Positions 1 to 8,278 of a stretch of 45,313 nt of DNA are shown one piece after another (positions within the stretch are counted from its first letter, which is position 1; every line of letters begins with the position of its first letter). Under the pieces are notes generated by a model that saw only the letters and a program-made list of their open reading frames with translations, was not told the origin of the DNA and did not search any database. The stretch is taken from positions 1-45,313 of the forward strand of contig NZ_SCQN01000016.1 in the NCBI RefSeq assembly GCF_004321985.1. The letters are read 5' to 3'. A program made the translations under genes and the position numbers. This DNA is from Castellaniella sp. (lineage in GTDB: Bacteria; Pseudomonadota; Gammaproteobacteria; Burkholderiales; Burkholderiaceae_B).

Positions 1-1494
1 GCCATCGGCCATTTCGCCTGAACCCGCCGGCAACCCATTGTGCGGCGGCAATCCCGCCTCGAAGACCTCCGTGCCACTGCCACCCGCCTCAGGTACTGTG
101 ATCGATGGCGTCGAATCGCCAATACCAATCGTGAGAGTCGTGTGCGACAGATCTCCGTCCCCATCCTTGATCGTGTACGTGAACACATCATTGACACCGC
201 CCGCTGTCCCCGGTGTGCGCGTGTACGCGTAGCTACCATCGGCATTGAGCGTCAGCGTGCCGTACGCACCCACAATAGCTGCGCCCACACCAGTACCGTC
301 CAGGTTCGCGCCGGTATCACCTACAGCAACCCCAACAACACCGCCACCCGTAGCCGGTCCATCAATACCAAAGGTGTCATTACCCAGCACGTTACCGGAC
401 ACCAAACCTGCCTCCTCACCAGTCGGCAGCACTGTCGCCGTGTCCGCATGCGCCGTCGGCACGCTATCCGTAATATTCGCAACCAGATCCGCAGACGCAC
501 CACGCCCCTGGTCGTCCACCACGGTGATGCCAATCATGTCAAATACTGAGGTATCGTTCGCCGGCTTGACGTGATCCTGTGCGCCATCGGACCAATAGGT
601 GTACTGAACGACGCCCGTGGTCGGGTTGTAGCCGGTGATATGCAGCAGTCCCCGATCGGTATCGATCACCACGGGGGCAGCTTCCGTCGCACCGGCCAAG
701 ACTGCGGCTGATATCGATGTCACGACGGGCGTTGCCGTTGAATTTCCGCCATCCGGATTCGAACCAGGAGCGGCACCGGGGTTGGCTTCGGGCACATAGG
801 TGAACTGCAGGGAACCCAGACCGCCTGCGGCCGAAATGGTGAATGTGCCAGAAAAGCCGGTGTTGCCGGGTTGATCGGTATTGCCTTCAAAGATGGTGAA
901 GGTGCCAGGCACGGCGGTCGGACCCTGGCCGTCTCCACCGGGGACGTCGTTATGATCGGGGATGTTGATCGTGGGGGCCGCCGGAAGCGGCTCGGCGGTC
1001 GGTGTCGTGGCCGCCAGCCCCACCCCGCTCAGTTGCACGATGTCCGGCGTTTCAGCCCCCGGGCGCGGATACGCCAGCGACAGCGGCGTCACCGCCTCCA
1101 CGATGCTCGCCAGCCGCGTGAAGCTCGCTCCGCCCGAGCCCCCACCCGTCAGCACCGCAGCCGCGGGATCCAGCACCGAGAATGGGTCCTGCCCATTTTG
1201 CAGCGCGGCCAGCACCTGGTCAGCCACGTTGTCCGTGGGCGGCGTCACCGCATGATCCGCCGGCACCGGCTGTGCCGAAGCCAGGTCTTCGCTGACCAGG
1301 ATGTCGGTATTCTGACCCACGATGACCGGCGGCACGCCGGTCGCCTGCAGCGTGACCGAGGCCCCCTCGTCCGTGAGGATATGCGCGTCGATGGGAACCC
1401 GCATGCCGTCATGCAGCGGGATCAGGGTGCCATCAGATGCACGCATCCAGGCCTTGCCAGTGACGTGAGTAACGAGGACGGTATCGGTAGCCAT
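1..1494 (-). CDS. Giant LapA-like RTX/VCBS adhesin, N-terminal 498 residues (truncated by window edge)
   Basis: This is a surface adhesin probably exported by the type I system encoded just upstream. The frame is open from the ATG at 1494 to the left edge. Residues 1-105 resemble the LapA retention module: a short beta-rich start (VTGKAWMRASDG near residue 11), then a linker ending VLAALQNGQDPF. Residues 110-114 read PAAAV, which fits the [TAP]AA[GV] pattern described for LapG cleavage sites. After a low-complexity linker come Ig-like/VCBS-type units with the hallmarks DGSYAYT and KDGDGDLSHTT, typical of repetitive biofilm adhesins. There is no Sec signal, as expected for a type I substrate. 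A GGGGA element lies about 8 nt before the ATG. The C-terminal RTX repeats and secretion signal should lie outside the window. The family call is firm; LapG-type regulation is inferred. Confidence 0.85.
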   Translation of the reverse strand, partial: MATDTVLVTHVTGKAWMRASDGTLIPLHDGMRVPIDAHILTDEGASVTLQATGVPPVIVGQNTDILVSEDLASAQPVPADHAVTPPTDNVADQVLAALQNGQDPFSVLDPAAAVLTGGGSGGASFTRLASIVEAVTPLSLAYPRPGAETPDIVQLSGVGLAATTPTAEPLPAAPTINIPDHNDVPGGDGQGPTAVPGTFTIFEGNTDQPGNTGFSGTFTISAAGGLGSLQFTYVPEANPGAAPGSNPDGGNSTATPVVTSISAAVLAGATEAAPVVIDTDRGLLHITGYNPTTGVVQYTYWSDGAQDHVKPANDTSVFDMIGITVVDDQGRGASADLVANITDSVPTAHADTATVLPTGEEAGLVSGNVLGNDTFGIDGPATGGGVVGVAVGDTGANLDGTGVGAAIVGAYGTLTLNADGSYAYTRTPGTAGGVNDVFTYTIKDGDGDLSHTTLTIGIGDSTPSITVPEAGGSGTEVFEAGLPPHNGLPAGSGEMADG

Positions 1495-1657
1495 GTGGAT
1501 TCCCCAGAGTGAATTCGGTGCCGCCGACCGTTGCGCGAGCTGCGCTTTGGCGGCGATCATGGGAAACCATGCTACGGGCCCCGACGAGAAGCCGGTATTG
1601 TCGTGAACGACAGGTTCAGCGCTTTTCTGATGCGATCGTGCGCACCATGCCGAACGC
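1495..1657 (-). other. Gap between response regulator and adhesin
   Basis: These 163 nt hold no gene. Two weak 5-bp hairpins are visible, at 1558-1571 (four-nt loop GAAA on the plus strand) and 1599-1612. There is no convincing terminator or -35/-10 pair, so the adhesin is probably reached by read-through from the regulator gene. The gap could also be a leader with post-transcriptional control; nothing in it proves that. Confidence 0.4.
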
Positions 1658-2305
1658 TCAGTCCCCCGGCGAAGACACCGTCTGGCGGTCGATGCCGTGC
1701 ACGCGTAGGGCCAGCATCAGGCGGTCGGAGACGCCCAGCTTTTCGAAAAGTGCCGACACGTGCGCACGCACGGTACGTTCGGTGATGCCCAGGGCATCGG
1801 CGATCGACTGGTTGGAATGCCCCAGGGCCACATAGCGGGCAACGTCGCGCTCGCGTACGGTCAGATCTCGCGCCCAGTCCTGGTTGGGTTCGGGAGCGGC
1901 CTGGCCGATCTGCGACAGCATGCGGCTGAGCATGCTCTTACCCACCCAGATCTCGCCGCCCATGACGTGCTGCAGGACACGCGAGATACCCTGCACCGGC
2001 ATGTAGGCATGGATGTAGCCCGCGGCACCGGCCACCAATACGCGCTGGCCATCCGGATCGCTAGGGTGGGCGCTGGCGACCACCACCTGGAGGCCCGCCG
2101 GGAAACCCGCCAGCGGCTCCGCGCCCGCAGCGCCCGATTTACCCAGCGCACGTTCGTCCAATACCACCAACACGCCGCGGCGGCCCCAGGGTTCCAGTTC
2201 GGACAGGCGTTGGGCACGCGCCGGCGCCCAGCCGGTGGCGCCCAGCCCCGCCCAGTGCCGATAAAGGGCATCGTCAGCCGTCAGCAACAGAACTGGAATG
2301 GTCAT
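1658..2305 (-). CDS. LuxR-type response regulator in the adhesin operon
   Basis: This 215-residue protein is probably a transcription factor for the adhesin locus. Residues 3-120 look like a receiver domain: acidic pair D11-D12, candidate phospho-acceptor D50 (VVLDERAL) and S79. The usual switch lysine after GAxGY is missing, because residues 93-100 read GAAGYIHA. Residues 148-205 form a clear LuxR/FixJ helix-turn-helix (LTVRERDVARYVALGHSNQ, then TERTVRAHV and FEKLGVSDR). I chose the ATG at 2305, preceded by a GGGGGAT ribosome-binding site; an in-frame TTG at 2317 is less likely. It lies 14 nt after the adaptor gene and 163 nt before the adhesin, all on one strand, with no sensor kinase nearby. 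Direct control of the adhesin is inferred from position. Confidence 0.85.
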   Translation of the reverse strand: MTIPVLLLTADDALYRHWAGLGATGWAPARAQRLSELEPWGRRGVLVVLDERALGKSGAAGAEPLAGFPAGLQVVVASAHPSDPDGQRVLVAGAAGYIHAYMPVQGISRVLQHVMGGEIWVGKSMLSRMLSQIGQAAPEPNQDWARDLTVRERDVARYVALGHSNQSIADALGITERTVRAHVSALFEKLGVSDRLMLALRVHGIDRQTVSSPGD

Positions 2306-2319
2306 GATATCCCCCAACC

Positions 2320-3687
2320 CTAGCGTTCGCGGAAGGCGTTTTCATGGGCACGCAGCACGGGCTTGAGCAGGTACTGCATGAGCGTGCGCTTGCCGGTCAG
2401 GATGTGGACGTCAGCCATCATCCCCGGGATGATGGGCCGGTCGCTGCTGCCCACATATGTGCCATCAGTGCGGACCTTCACGATGTAGTAGGAATTGCCT
2501 TTCTCGTCCGTGATGGAATCGGCGCCGATTTCCTCCACGTGGCCCTTCAGGCCCCCATAGATGGAGAAGTCGTACGCGGTGAGCTTGACCTCTGCGGGCT
2601 GACCGGGATACAGGAAGCCGATGTCGCGAGGGCTGACGCGGACCTCCAGCAACAGCGTGTCGTCGGACGGCACGATTTCCATGATGTCTTTGCCCGGCGA
2701 GACCACTCCGCCCACGGTGTTGGCCGCCAGCGTCTTGACTGTGCCGTTGACTGGGGAACGGATGTTGGACGACGTCACCCGATCCGCCAGGGCGATCTGG
2801 CCCTCGAGCAAGGTGGAGAGCTTCGCGCGGGCATCGGACAGATCCGTACGCGCCTGGTTGCGGAAGGTGAACTCGACCTCTCTGGATTTGGCCTGAGCCT
2901 CCAGGATGGAAGCCTGAATCTTGTCGATCTGGGCGCCTGCGGCCTTCTCGTCGCCACAGTATTTGGCAATGTCACGCTGCAGACGCAGCAGATCGACTTG
3001 CGAGACCGCCCCGCTGGCGAGCAGCGGCTTGGTCATGGAGTACTCGCGCGACGAAAGGTTGCATCCGGTGGCAGCCTGGTCGCGGTTGGCAACGGTGGCG
3101 CGCAACTCCTGCTGGCGCTGATTGAGCTGTTCTTTGGCTATATCCAGATTCGCCTGCAGTTCACGCACCCGCGACTGCCAGACGCGGCGCTCCTGTTCGG
3201 CCAGGTTCGGCGCCTGCTCGGCCACATCTTCAGGCGCCTGATACGGCACGTCGTTGGCAATGGCATCCAGACGGGCGACCTTGGCCTTCAGCGCCAGCGC
3301 CTCGGCTCGATTTTCCCCCAGGGAAGAAGAATACCGGGTGGGATCGATCTGCAGTAGCACCTGGTTCTTGACGACCTTGTCGCCTTGGTGCACCAGAATC
3401 TTCTTTACCACGCCGCCATCCAGGCTCTGGATGATCTGGACTTGCTGCGAGGGCACGACCTTGCCTTCACCCCGGACCACCTCGTCGATCTCGGCGGTGG
3501 ACGCCCAGCCGATCAGCACTGCCATGGTCACGATCGACATCCAGATGAGCACGCGCGAACCACGCATGCGCTGCTGGCTGAGCGCCCAGGAGGCATCGCC
3601 GATCATGTCACGGGACTCGGTGTGCTGTTCCTTCCGAGGCGCAAAGGTGCGGCCCTGGCCGGCGAACCACGATGGCAGCATCCCCAT
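2320..3687 (-). CDS. HlyD/LapC-type membrane fusion protein of a type I secretion system
   Basis: This 455-residue periplasmic adaptor should bridge the inner-membrane ABC exporter and the TolC-like channel. A cytoplasmic N-terminus of about 45 residues is followed by one transmembrane helix (VLIWMSIVTMAVLIGWAS). Next come a first lipoyl half-motif (GEGKVVPSQQVQIIQSLDGG), a long alpha-helical hairpin rich in Gln, Ala and Arg (about residues 130-300), the second half-motif (IRSPVNGTVKTL) and a C-terminal beta domain (PGMMADVHILTGKRT) typical of HlyD. The start at 3687 has a strong GGAGGA site 7 nt upstream and lies 1 nt after the ABC gene stop, so translation is probably coupled. Length is normal for the family. 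The partner assignment rests on the operon. Confidence 0.93.
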   Translation of the reverse strand: MGMLPSWFAGQGRTFAPRKEQHTESRDMIGDASWALSQQRMRGSRVLIWMSIVTMAVLIGWASTAEIDEVVRGEGKVVPSQQVQIIQSLDGGVVKKILVHQGDKVVKNQVLLQIDPTRYSSSLGENRAEALALKAKVARLDAIANDVPYQAPEDVAEQAPNLAEQERRVWQSRVRELQANLDIAKEQLNQRQQELRATVANRDQAATGCNLSSREYSMTKPLLASGAVSQVDLLRLQRDIAKYCGDEKAAGAQIDKIQASILEAQAKSREVEFTFRNQARTDLSDARAKLSTLLEGQIALADRVTSSNIRSPVNGTVKTLAANTVGGVVSPGKDIMEIVPSDDTLLLEVRVSPRDIGFLYPGQPAEVKLTAYDFSIYGGLKGHVEEIGADSITDEKGNSYYIVKVRTDGTYVGSSDRPIIPGMMADVHILTGKRTLMQYLLKPVLRAHENAFRER

Positions 3688-3688
3688 G

Positions 3689-5911
3689 TCAGGTCCTCCG
3701 CGCGCCGCCGATACGACCCTGGCGCAGGGCTTCCACGACCTGTTCCTTGGGACCGTCGGCCATGATGCGGCCGTGGTCGATGACCATCAGACGGTCCACC
3801 AGGTCCAGCAAGGACGTGCGGTGCGTCACCAGGATCAGCGTCTTGTCCTGGCTGGCCGCCTTCAGGCGCGCCTTCAGCTGGGATTCGCTCTGGTGATCCA
3901 TGTTGCTGCTGGGTTCGTCCAGCAGCAGGATCTGCGGGTTGTTCACCAGCGCCCGCGCAACGGCAATCGACTGGCGCTGCCCGCCGGAGAGCGAATCACC
4001 CCGTTCACCCACGATCATGTTGTAGCCCTCGGGGTGTGCAGCCGCGAATTCATCGACCCCCGCCAGGCGGGCCGCCGCCAGCACGTCCTCGTCGGATGCG
4101 AACGGGGTGGCGATCGTGAGATTGTGCTTGAGGGTCCCATAGAACAGCACCGGGTCCTGAGGTACATAGCCGATGGCACGTCGCACGTCGGCCGGATCGA
4201 TCTGGTTCAGGTCGATGCCATCGATGAGCAGGGTGCCCGCCGTCGGGGCGTAGAGCTTCAGGATCAGCTTTTCCAGGGTCGTCTTCCCCGAACCGATACG
4301 GCCGATGATGCCGACTTTTTCCCCCGGCCGGATGCGGAAGCTGATGTCGTCGATCGCCGCAATCTGGGAGCCCGGGTAGGCGAAACTCAGCCCCTGGAAC
4401 TCGATGCCGCCTTGCAGGACCGGGCGGGGCATGAAGGAATGCTCCGCAGGCCGCTCGACCGGCATCTCCATGTAGTTGTCGATGGACTTCAGCGAGGCCT
4501 TGGCGTTGTGATACTGCATCATCAGCCCCACCCCTTGGGCCAGCGGCGCCAGGCAGCGCCCGGAAATCATGGCCGCCGCAATGATGCCGCCCATGGTCAG
4601 CCCGACGGATTGCACCAGGTAGACGCCAATCACCACCACGCTGATGTTCACAAGTTGCTGGCAAGTCTGCACGAAACTGACTGTGACCGACGAGGTGACC
4701 CGGATATGGGCGTTGAGCTCGGCCAGCCACCGGGTGGATTCTTCCCACATGCGCTGGGAGTAGCTCTGGGCATTGAGCGCCTTGACCGTTTCCATACCAT
4801 TGAGCGATTCGATCAGCCCCGCATTGCGTTGCGCGCTTGCCTGGAAGGAATCGAGCGTCATCTTCTCGACGCGCGCCAGAGACACCACCGATACCAGGAC
4901 GATGATGATGATCGCCACGATGGGCGGGATCACCATCCACGGGGAGATCCATGCCATCACCGCCAGGAAGAGCACGACGAACGGCAGGTCCACCAGAGTC
5001 GTCAGACTGGCCGATGCAATGAAATCACGCACCGATTCAAACGAACGCAGGTTGGAGGCAAACGAGCCCACCGATGTGGGACGGCTCTCCATGCGCAGAT
5101 CCAGAACCTGTTCCATGATGCGCGAGGACAGCTCTACGTCCACGCGCTTGCTGGCGATGTCCACCACAAAGGCGCGGATGGCGGTGAGCACCAGATTGAA
5201 CACCATCGCCAAGGCAATGCCGAGGGTCAGCGCCCACAACGTCTCGATCGCGTTGTTGGGCACCACACGATCGTAAATGTTCATCGTGTAGAGCGGCATT
5301 ACCAGCGCGAAGATGTTGATGAGGACCGCCGCTGCAATCGCGTCGCGATACAGCTTCCAGTTGCCCAGCATCGCAGCCCAGAACCAGTGGCCGCTGCGCG
5401 CGGCCATGTGGGCATCCTGTGTGCGGTCTTCGGTCCGATAGCGCGGCTGCACGAAGCACGCCAGGCCGCTGTATTCAGCCTCGAGATCAGCTCGCGGGAC
5501 CTCGACCGGCTCGGCGGCTTCGGCGTAATGCACCACATAGAATTTGGGATGCTCCTGAATCAGCACACAGGCGCGCTGGTTGTTCAGGAACAGGATGGCC
5601 GGCAGCACGGCCCGCGACCAGCCCCCGAGGCTGCGACGCACGATGTGCGCGCTGCATTGAGCCCGCGAGGCCGCGCGACTGAGCAGCGATGGTGTCAGCT
5701 TCTGGTCCACCAGCGGCAGCCCGGAGGACAGTTGCTGAGCCGTGCAGGGGCGCCCCAGCAGCCGCGTGATCACAGTCAGGCTCGCCAGCAGCGAGTCATC
5801 GTGCAACTGCTGGGCCGTGGCACCCGATATTCCGGGACCGCCTGCCGGCGGGCGGGGAGCGTCCTGGAGGACCTCGCCGGCCATCTGCGAATTTTCAGGT
5901 CGTGCCGCCAT
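3689..5911 (-). CDS. LapB/HlyB-type type I secretion ABC transporter with a C39-like domain
   Basis: This 740-residue inner-membrane exporter ATPase probably drives secretion of the adhesin. Residues about 30-165 form a C39 peptidase-like domain, but the catalytic cysteine is absent (HDDSLLASL where active enzymes have a Cys-Gly-Pro motif). It should therefore bind substrate rather than cleave it, as in LapB and HlyB. Membrane helices span about 185-440. The nucleotide-binding domain has Walker A GRIGSGKTT (537-545), signature LSGGQRQ (from 641), Walker B ILLLDE (661-666) and the H-loop histidine at 697. It starts 13 nt after the small upstream gene, with GGAAG as a ribosome-binding site. The D-loop reads SNMD instead of the usual SALD, a variant I recall in type I exporters of large adhesins. 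Confidence 0.94.
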   Translation of the reverse strand: MAARPENSQMAGEVLQDAPRPPAGGPGISGATAQQLHDDSLLASLTVITRLLGRPCTAQQLSSGLPLVDQKLTPSLLSRAASRAQCSAHIVRRSLGGWSRAVLPAILFLNNQRACVLIQEHPKFYVVHYAEAAEPVEVPRADLEAEYSGLACFVQPRYRTEDRTQDAHMAARSGHWFWAAMLGNWKLYRDAIAAAVLINIFALVMPLYTMNIYDRVVPNNAIETLWALTLGIALAMVFNLVLTAIRAFVVDIASKRVDVELSSRIMEQVLDLRMESRPTSVGSFASNLRSFESVRDFIASASLTTLVDLPFVVLFLAVMAWISPWMVIPPIVAIIIIVLVSVVSLARVEKMTLDSFQASAQRNAGLIESLNGMETVKALNAQSYSQRMWEESTRWLAELNAHIRVTSSVTVSFVQTCQQLVNISVVVIGVYLVQSVGLTMGGIIAAAMISGRCLAPLAQGVGLMMQYHNAKASLKSIDNYMEMPVERPAEHSFMPRPVLQGGIEFQGLSFAYPGSQIAAIDDISFRIRPGEKVGIIGRIGSGKTTLEKLILKLYAPTAGTLLIDGIDLNQIDPADVRRAIGYVPQDPVLFYGTLKHNLTIATPFASDEDVLAAARLAGVDEFAAAHPEGYNMIVGERGDSLSGGQRQSIAVARALVNNPQILLLDEPSSNMDHQSESQLKARLKAASQDKTLILVTHRTSLLDLVDRLMVIDHGRIMADGPKEQVVEALRQGRIGGARRT

Positions 5912-5924
5912 CTAATCTTCCGGC

Positions 5925-6146
5925 CTACAAAATGGCATCATCGTCAGGGATGAGATCCAGCGCGTCCTTCAGCCGTTGACGCGTCTGTTTGCGCTGGGTG
6001 AGTTTTTCAAGCGCGCGTGGCGGCAGATCCGTCAACCGCAGCGAGCCGTTGGCGATCAATGCGTCGATCAAGTCTTCCAGGACCCGGATGAAGTCGGCAT
6101 CCAATGCCGACAGGTCCCGTCTCAGGCGCGTGCGATCATCCGTCAT
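5925..6146 (-). CDS. Small uncharacterised protein between the TolC and ABC genes
   Basis: This is a 73-residue, charged, mostly helical protein with no signal peptide or membrane segment. The core reads DADFIRVLEDLIDALI, then a turn, then TDLPPRALEKLTQRK, then QTRQRLKDALDLIPDDD. From memory, the RVLEDLI...TDLP..A..KL..R pattern matches the C-terminal part of a widespread family of small proteobacterial proteins, sometimes mislabelled 'tryptophan synthase subunit beta like protein'. No function is known to me. It sits 91 nt after tolC and 13 nt before the exporter ATPase, so it should be co-expressed with the type I system. It could be an accessory or regulatory factor, which is only a positional inference. 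Confidence 0.75.
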   Translation of the reverse strand: MTDDRTRLRRDLSALDADFIRVLEDLIDALIANGSLRLTDLPPRALEKLTQRKQTRQRLKDALDLIPDDDAIL

Positions 6147-6237
6147 AGGCTCCCCCGATACGCCGAAAAGCCAACCACAAAAATCCCGAACCGACCGCCA
6201 GCACCAGAAGACCCCTCGTCAAACTACCCGATCAGCC

Positions 6238-7734
6238 TCAATTCCAGCCTTTCGAAGTGCCCTTTTTGCCGCTAGACCGTGAAGCCGGCTTGAGTTCGGG
6301 CGGCTGCAGGCCGGACTTGTAGTCGACCTGGATGGGCTCGAGATTGCCGGTGTTGGGCAGCGGCGTCAGGCAAGCCTTGAGGATCTCGTCCGGAAACTGC
6401 AGCTTGGACGCCTCGTCAGGCTGATCCTTGTAGGGATCGCCCAGCCCCAGCGTGGGCAGCAGGCGGTGCGACAGGCCCAGCCACTGATATTCCGCCGTGC
6501 GAAGATCGAAAATGCCGTTGGTCAGTGCCTGACGGGCATCGAAAAGCTCGTTTTCGGTGTCCAGCAGGTCCAGCAAGCTGCGCTGGCCGATCTTGAATTG
6601 CTGCAGATAGGCGACCCGGACCTGGGAGATGTCACGCTCGTGGGCACGCAGGAAGGGCATCTGCTGGCGCAGACGAGCGATGTTGTTCCACGCGATCGCC
6701 AGCTCCTGCTGGACATTGCGGCAGGTGTAGTCGCGCACGTCGCGCGCCGCGTATGTCTGGGCGGCCGTCTGGCGCACACGCGCCAAGTCTGAACCGCCCC
6801 GGAACAGGTTGAAGTTGGCCAGCACCTGGACATTGGACGCCTGCGCGTTGCGGCCAGGGTATCCAGGCACCTGGTTGGGGTCGCGCCCCGTAGCGGCCTG
6901 GAATGTGATGGTCGGTGCGAAGTGCCCCTGTGCGGAAGCCTTGCCGCGCTCGGCGGCCTGGACCAGCGCCTGCTTTGCCAGCACCGACGGATTGATGCGC
7001 ACGGAGGTGCTGAAGTCCTTCGGGTTTTTCGGCAGATCCTTGTCCGCATCCGGCGCTTCGGCCATGGTCTCGGCAGGCACGCGCCCGACCAGGCGCTGGT
7101 AGCGCTGAGTCACATCGTTCAGATTGCCGCTGGCCGTCATGACGTTGGTCTGAGCCAGTGCCAGGCGGGCCTGGGCTTGCACCTGGTCCACCCCGCGCCC
7201 CACGCCCGAGGCGCTGCGTTGTGAGATCTGGCCCAGGATTTCCTTGTGCAACTGGTAGTTCTGCTTGGCCAGAGAGACCTGCTCGCGATAGCGCTCTACA
7301 TCCAGATAAGCCTTGGTGGTCTGCTGAGCCAGATCATCGACGGTCGCCTTCAGCGTGTAATAGGCGGCAAGCTTTTCGAAGCCGAGCTGGCGCACATCGT
7401 TGATGGTCGAGAACCCGTCGAACAGAAGCTGGCGCAAGGACAGGCTATAGCCGCTTCGGGTCCAGTCGGTGGCATCCTGTCCATCCGCGCTACCACGCCA
7501 TTCGCGGCCCGTCCAGCCCTGCAGGTTGACTTCGGGCAACAGGCGGCCACGGCCGACTTTCTGGCCCTCGGCGCCGGACTGGAAGTTGTGGAACTGTGCG
7601 GAGATTTCGGGATTGTGCAGCACAGCGGATTCAACCGCCTGTGCGAGTGTGGTGTTTTCTGCGGAAGCCGATGCGGAGAACGCCAGCGCGACGGCGACGC
7701 CAAGAACGGACAGTGAAAGCTTTGGGCTGACCAT
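6238..7734 (-). CDS. TolC-family outer membrane channel (LapE-like)
   Basis: This 498-residue outer-membrane export channel is first in the adhesin/type I operon. The N-terminus is a Sec signal (hydrophobic LSLSVLGVAVALAF, then SASASA before ENTTLAQAV). The body has the two TolC repeats: ALHNP-type helices (AVLHNPEISAQ), RLLPEVNLQG, and later the second outer membrane efflux repeat ending LDLLDTENELFDARQALTNG. The tail after about residue 430 is a Lys/Pro/Ser-rich extension ending GKKGTSKGW N. I chose the ATG at 7734 because it has a GGAGC site 6 nt upstream and begins a proper signal peptide; the frame stays open upstream to 7899. The family call is firm, and LapE-like function comes from context. 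Confidence 0.93.
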   Translation of the reverse strand: MVSPKLSLSVLGVAVALAFSASASAENTTLAQAVESAVLHNPEISAQFHNFQSGAEGQKVGRGRLLPEVNLQGWTGREWRGSADGQDATDWTRSGYSLSLRQLLFDGFSTINDVRQLGFEKLAAYYTLKATVDDLAQQTTKAYLDVERYREQVSLAKQNYQLHKEILGQISQRSASGVGRGVDQVQAQARLALAQTNVMTASGNLNDVTQRYQRLVGRVPAETMAEAPDADKDLPKNPKDFSTSVRINPSVLAKQALVQAAERGKASAQGHFAPTITFQAATGRDPNQVPGYPGRNAQASNVQVLANFNLFRGGSDLARVRQTAAQTYAARDVRDYTCRNVQQELAIAWNNIARLRQQMPFLRAHERDISQVRVAYLQQFKIGQRSLLDLLDTENELFDARQALTNGIFDLRTAEYQWLGLSHRLLPTLGLGDPYKDQPDEASKLQFPDEILKACLTPLPNTGNLEPIQVDYKSGLQPPELKPASRSSGKKGTSKGWN

Positions 7735-7969
7735 GATGATGCTCCAGGAAGTCGGGCCGCTGCTCCACACGCGGCGAGCCCTTTGTACCAATCCAGGCAA
7801 CCGTGCCACGCGGATATTCCGCAGACACTGCTGCCAACACGGCGGCCTTCTTCTGCGAAGAATGCCGGAGGTGCCAGACACGAACAAAAAAGATTTCAAA
7901 TCGTCGTCAGGACGTTGATACCACTAACAGATGAGGTGCAACACCTGTCATCCTCTGGCAAGTCGGAGC

Positions 7970-7988
7970 TATCAGTTTCCGGCTGATA
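7970..7988. repeat. Inverted repeat TATCAG-N7-CTGATA
   Basis: A 6-bp perfect inverted repeat with a 7-nt spacer, about 240 nt upstream of the TolC start codon. It could be an operator half-site pair or an mRNA hairpin. No regulator can be assigned from sequence. Confidence 0.4.
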
Positions 7989-8076
7989 TTCTTGGAGCAT
8001 GAACTTGCGTCTAAATTACGTTCTTCTGTGACGGAACGAACCCATATTGTACGGACATATTGCAGGATCGATCACA

Positions 8077-8094
8077 AATTTACATGTGTAAATT
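8077..8094. promoter_or_regulatory. Perfect 18-bp palindrome, candidate operator
   Basis: AATTTACA-TG-TGTAAATT is a perfect dyad with 8-bp arms and a 2-bp centre, in the AT-rich part of the region between tolC and tsaE. The size and symmetry suit a dimeric helix-turn-helix regulator such as the LuxR-type protein of the adhesin operon, but this link is untested. It lies about 340 nt from the tolC start and 185 nt from the tsaE start. Confidence 0.5.
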
Positions 8095-8278
8095 CCATAT
8101 GCTCAAAAAGGTCCGAGGCAAACCACTTTTCCGCCGAAAACCACCATGTTGCCTTGGCCTTCGCTCCGCTGACAGATGCAACCGATCATGTTGCAGGTCA
8201 GCAACAGGGGATAACCCCGTACAATTCTGAATTTCCCTGAGACGGCGGCGATCGTGGCTACCGTATTCTGGAGCTGTG

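Larger units (their letters stand above)
7735..8278. other. 544-bp AT-rich divergent intergenic region
   Basis: This is the longest gene-free stretch in the window. It separates the minus-strand adhesin/type I operon from the plus-strand tsaE operon, so both promoters should lie here. Its middle (about 7900-8130) is clearly richer in A and T than the flanking genes. It contains several small dyads (7934-7946, 7970-7988, 8077-8094) and a direct repeat CATATTG at 8043-8049 and 8056-8062. On the tsaE side a TATTCT at 8264-8269 and GGAG at 8270-8273 precede the ATG. I could not identify a single convincing sigma-70 promoter for tolC. AT-richness upstream of an adhesin operon would fit H-NS-type silencing, but that is inference. 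Confidence 0.6.

Noticed and set aside
2775-3121. Short minus- and plus-strand frames inside the adaptor gene
   Set aside because: Alternative-frame translations of the HlyD helical hairpin only.
3254-5953. A long open frame on the plus strand across the exporter ABC genes
   Set aside because: It is antisense to the clear LapB and HlyD genes, and its protein is low-complexity, His/Gln/Arg-rich with no family motif: an effect of high GC.
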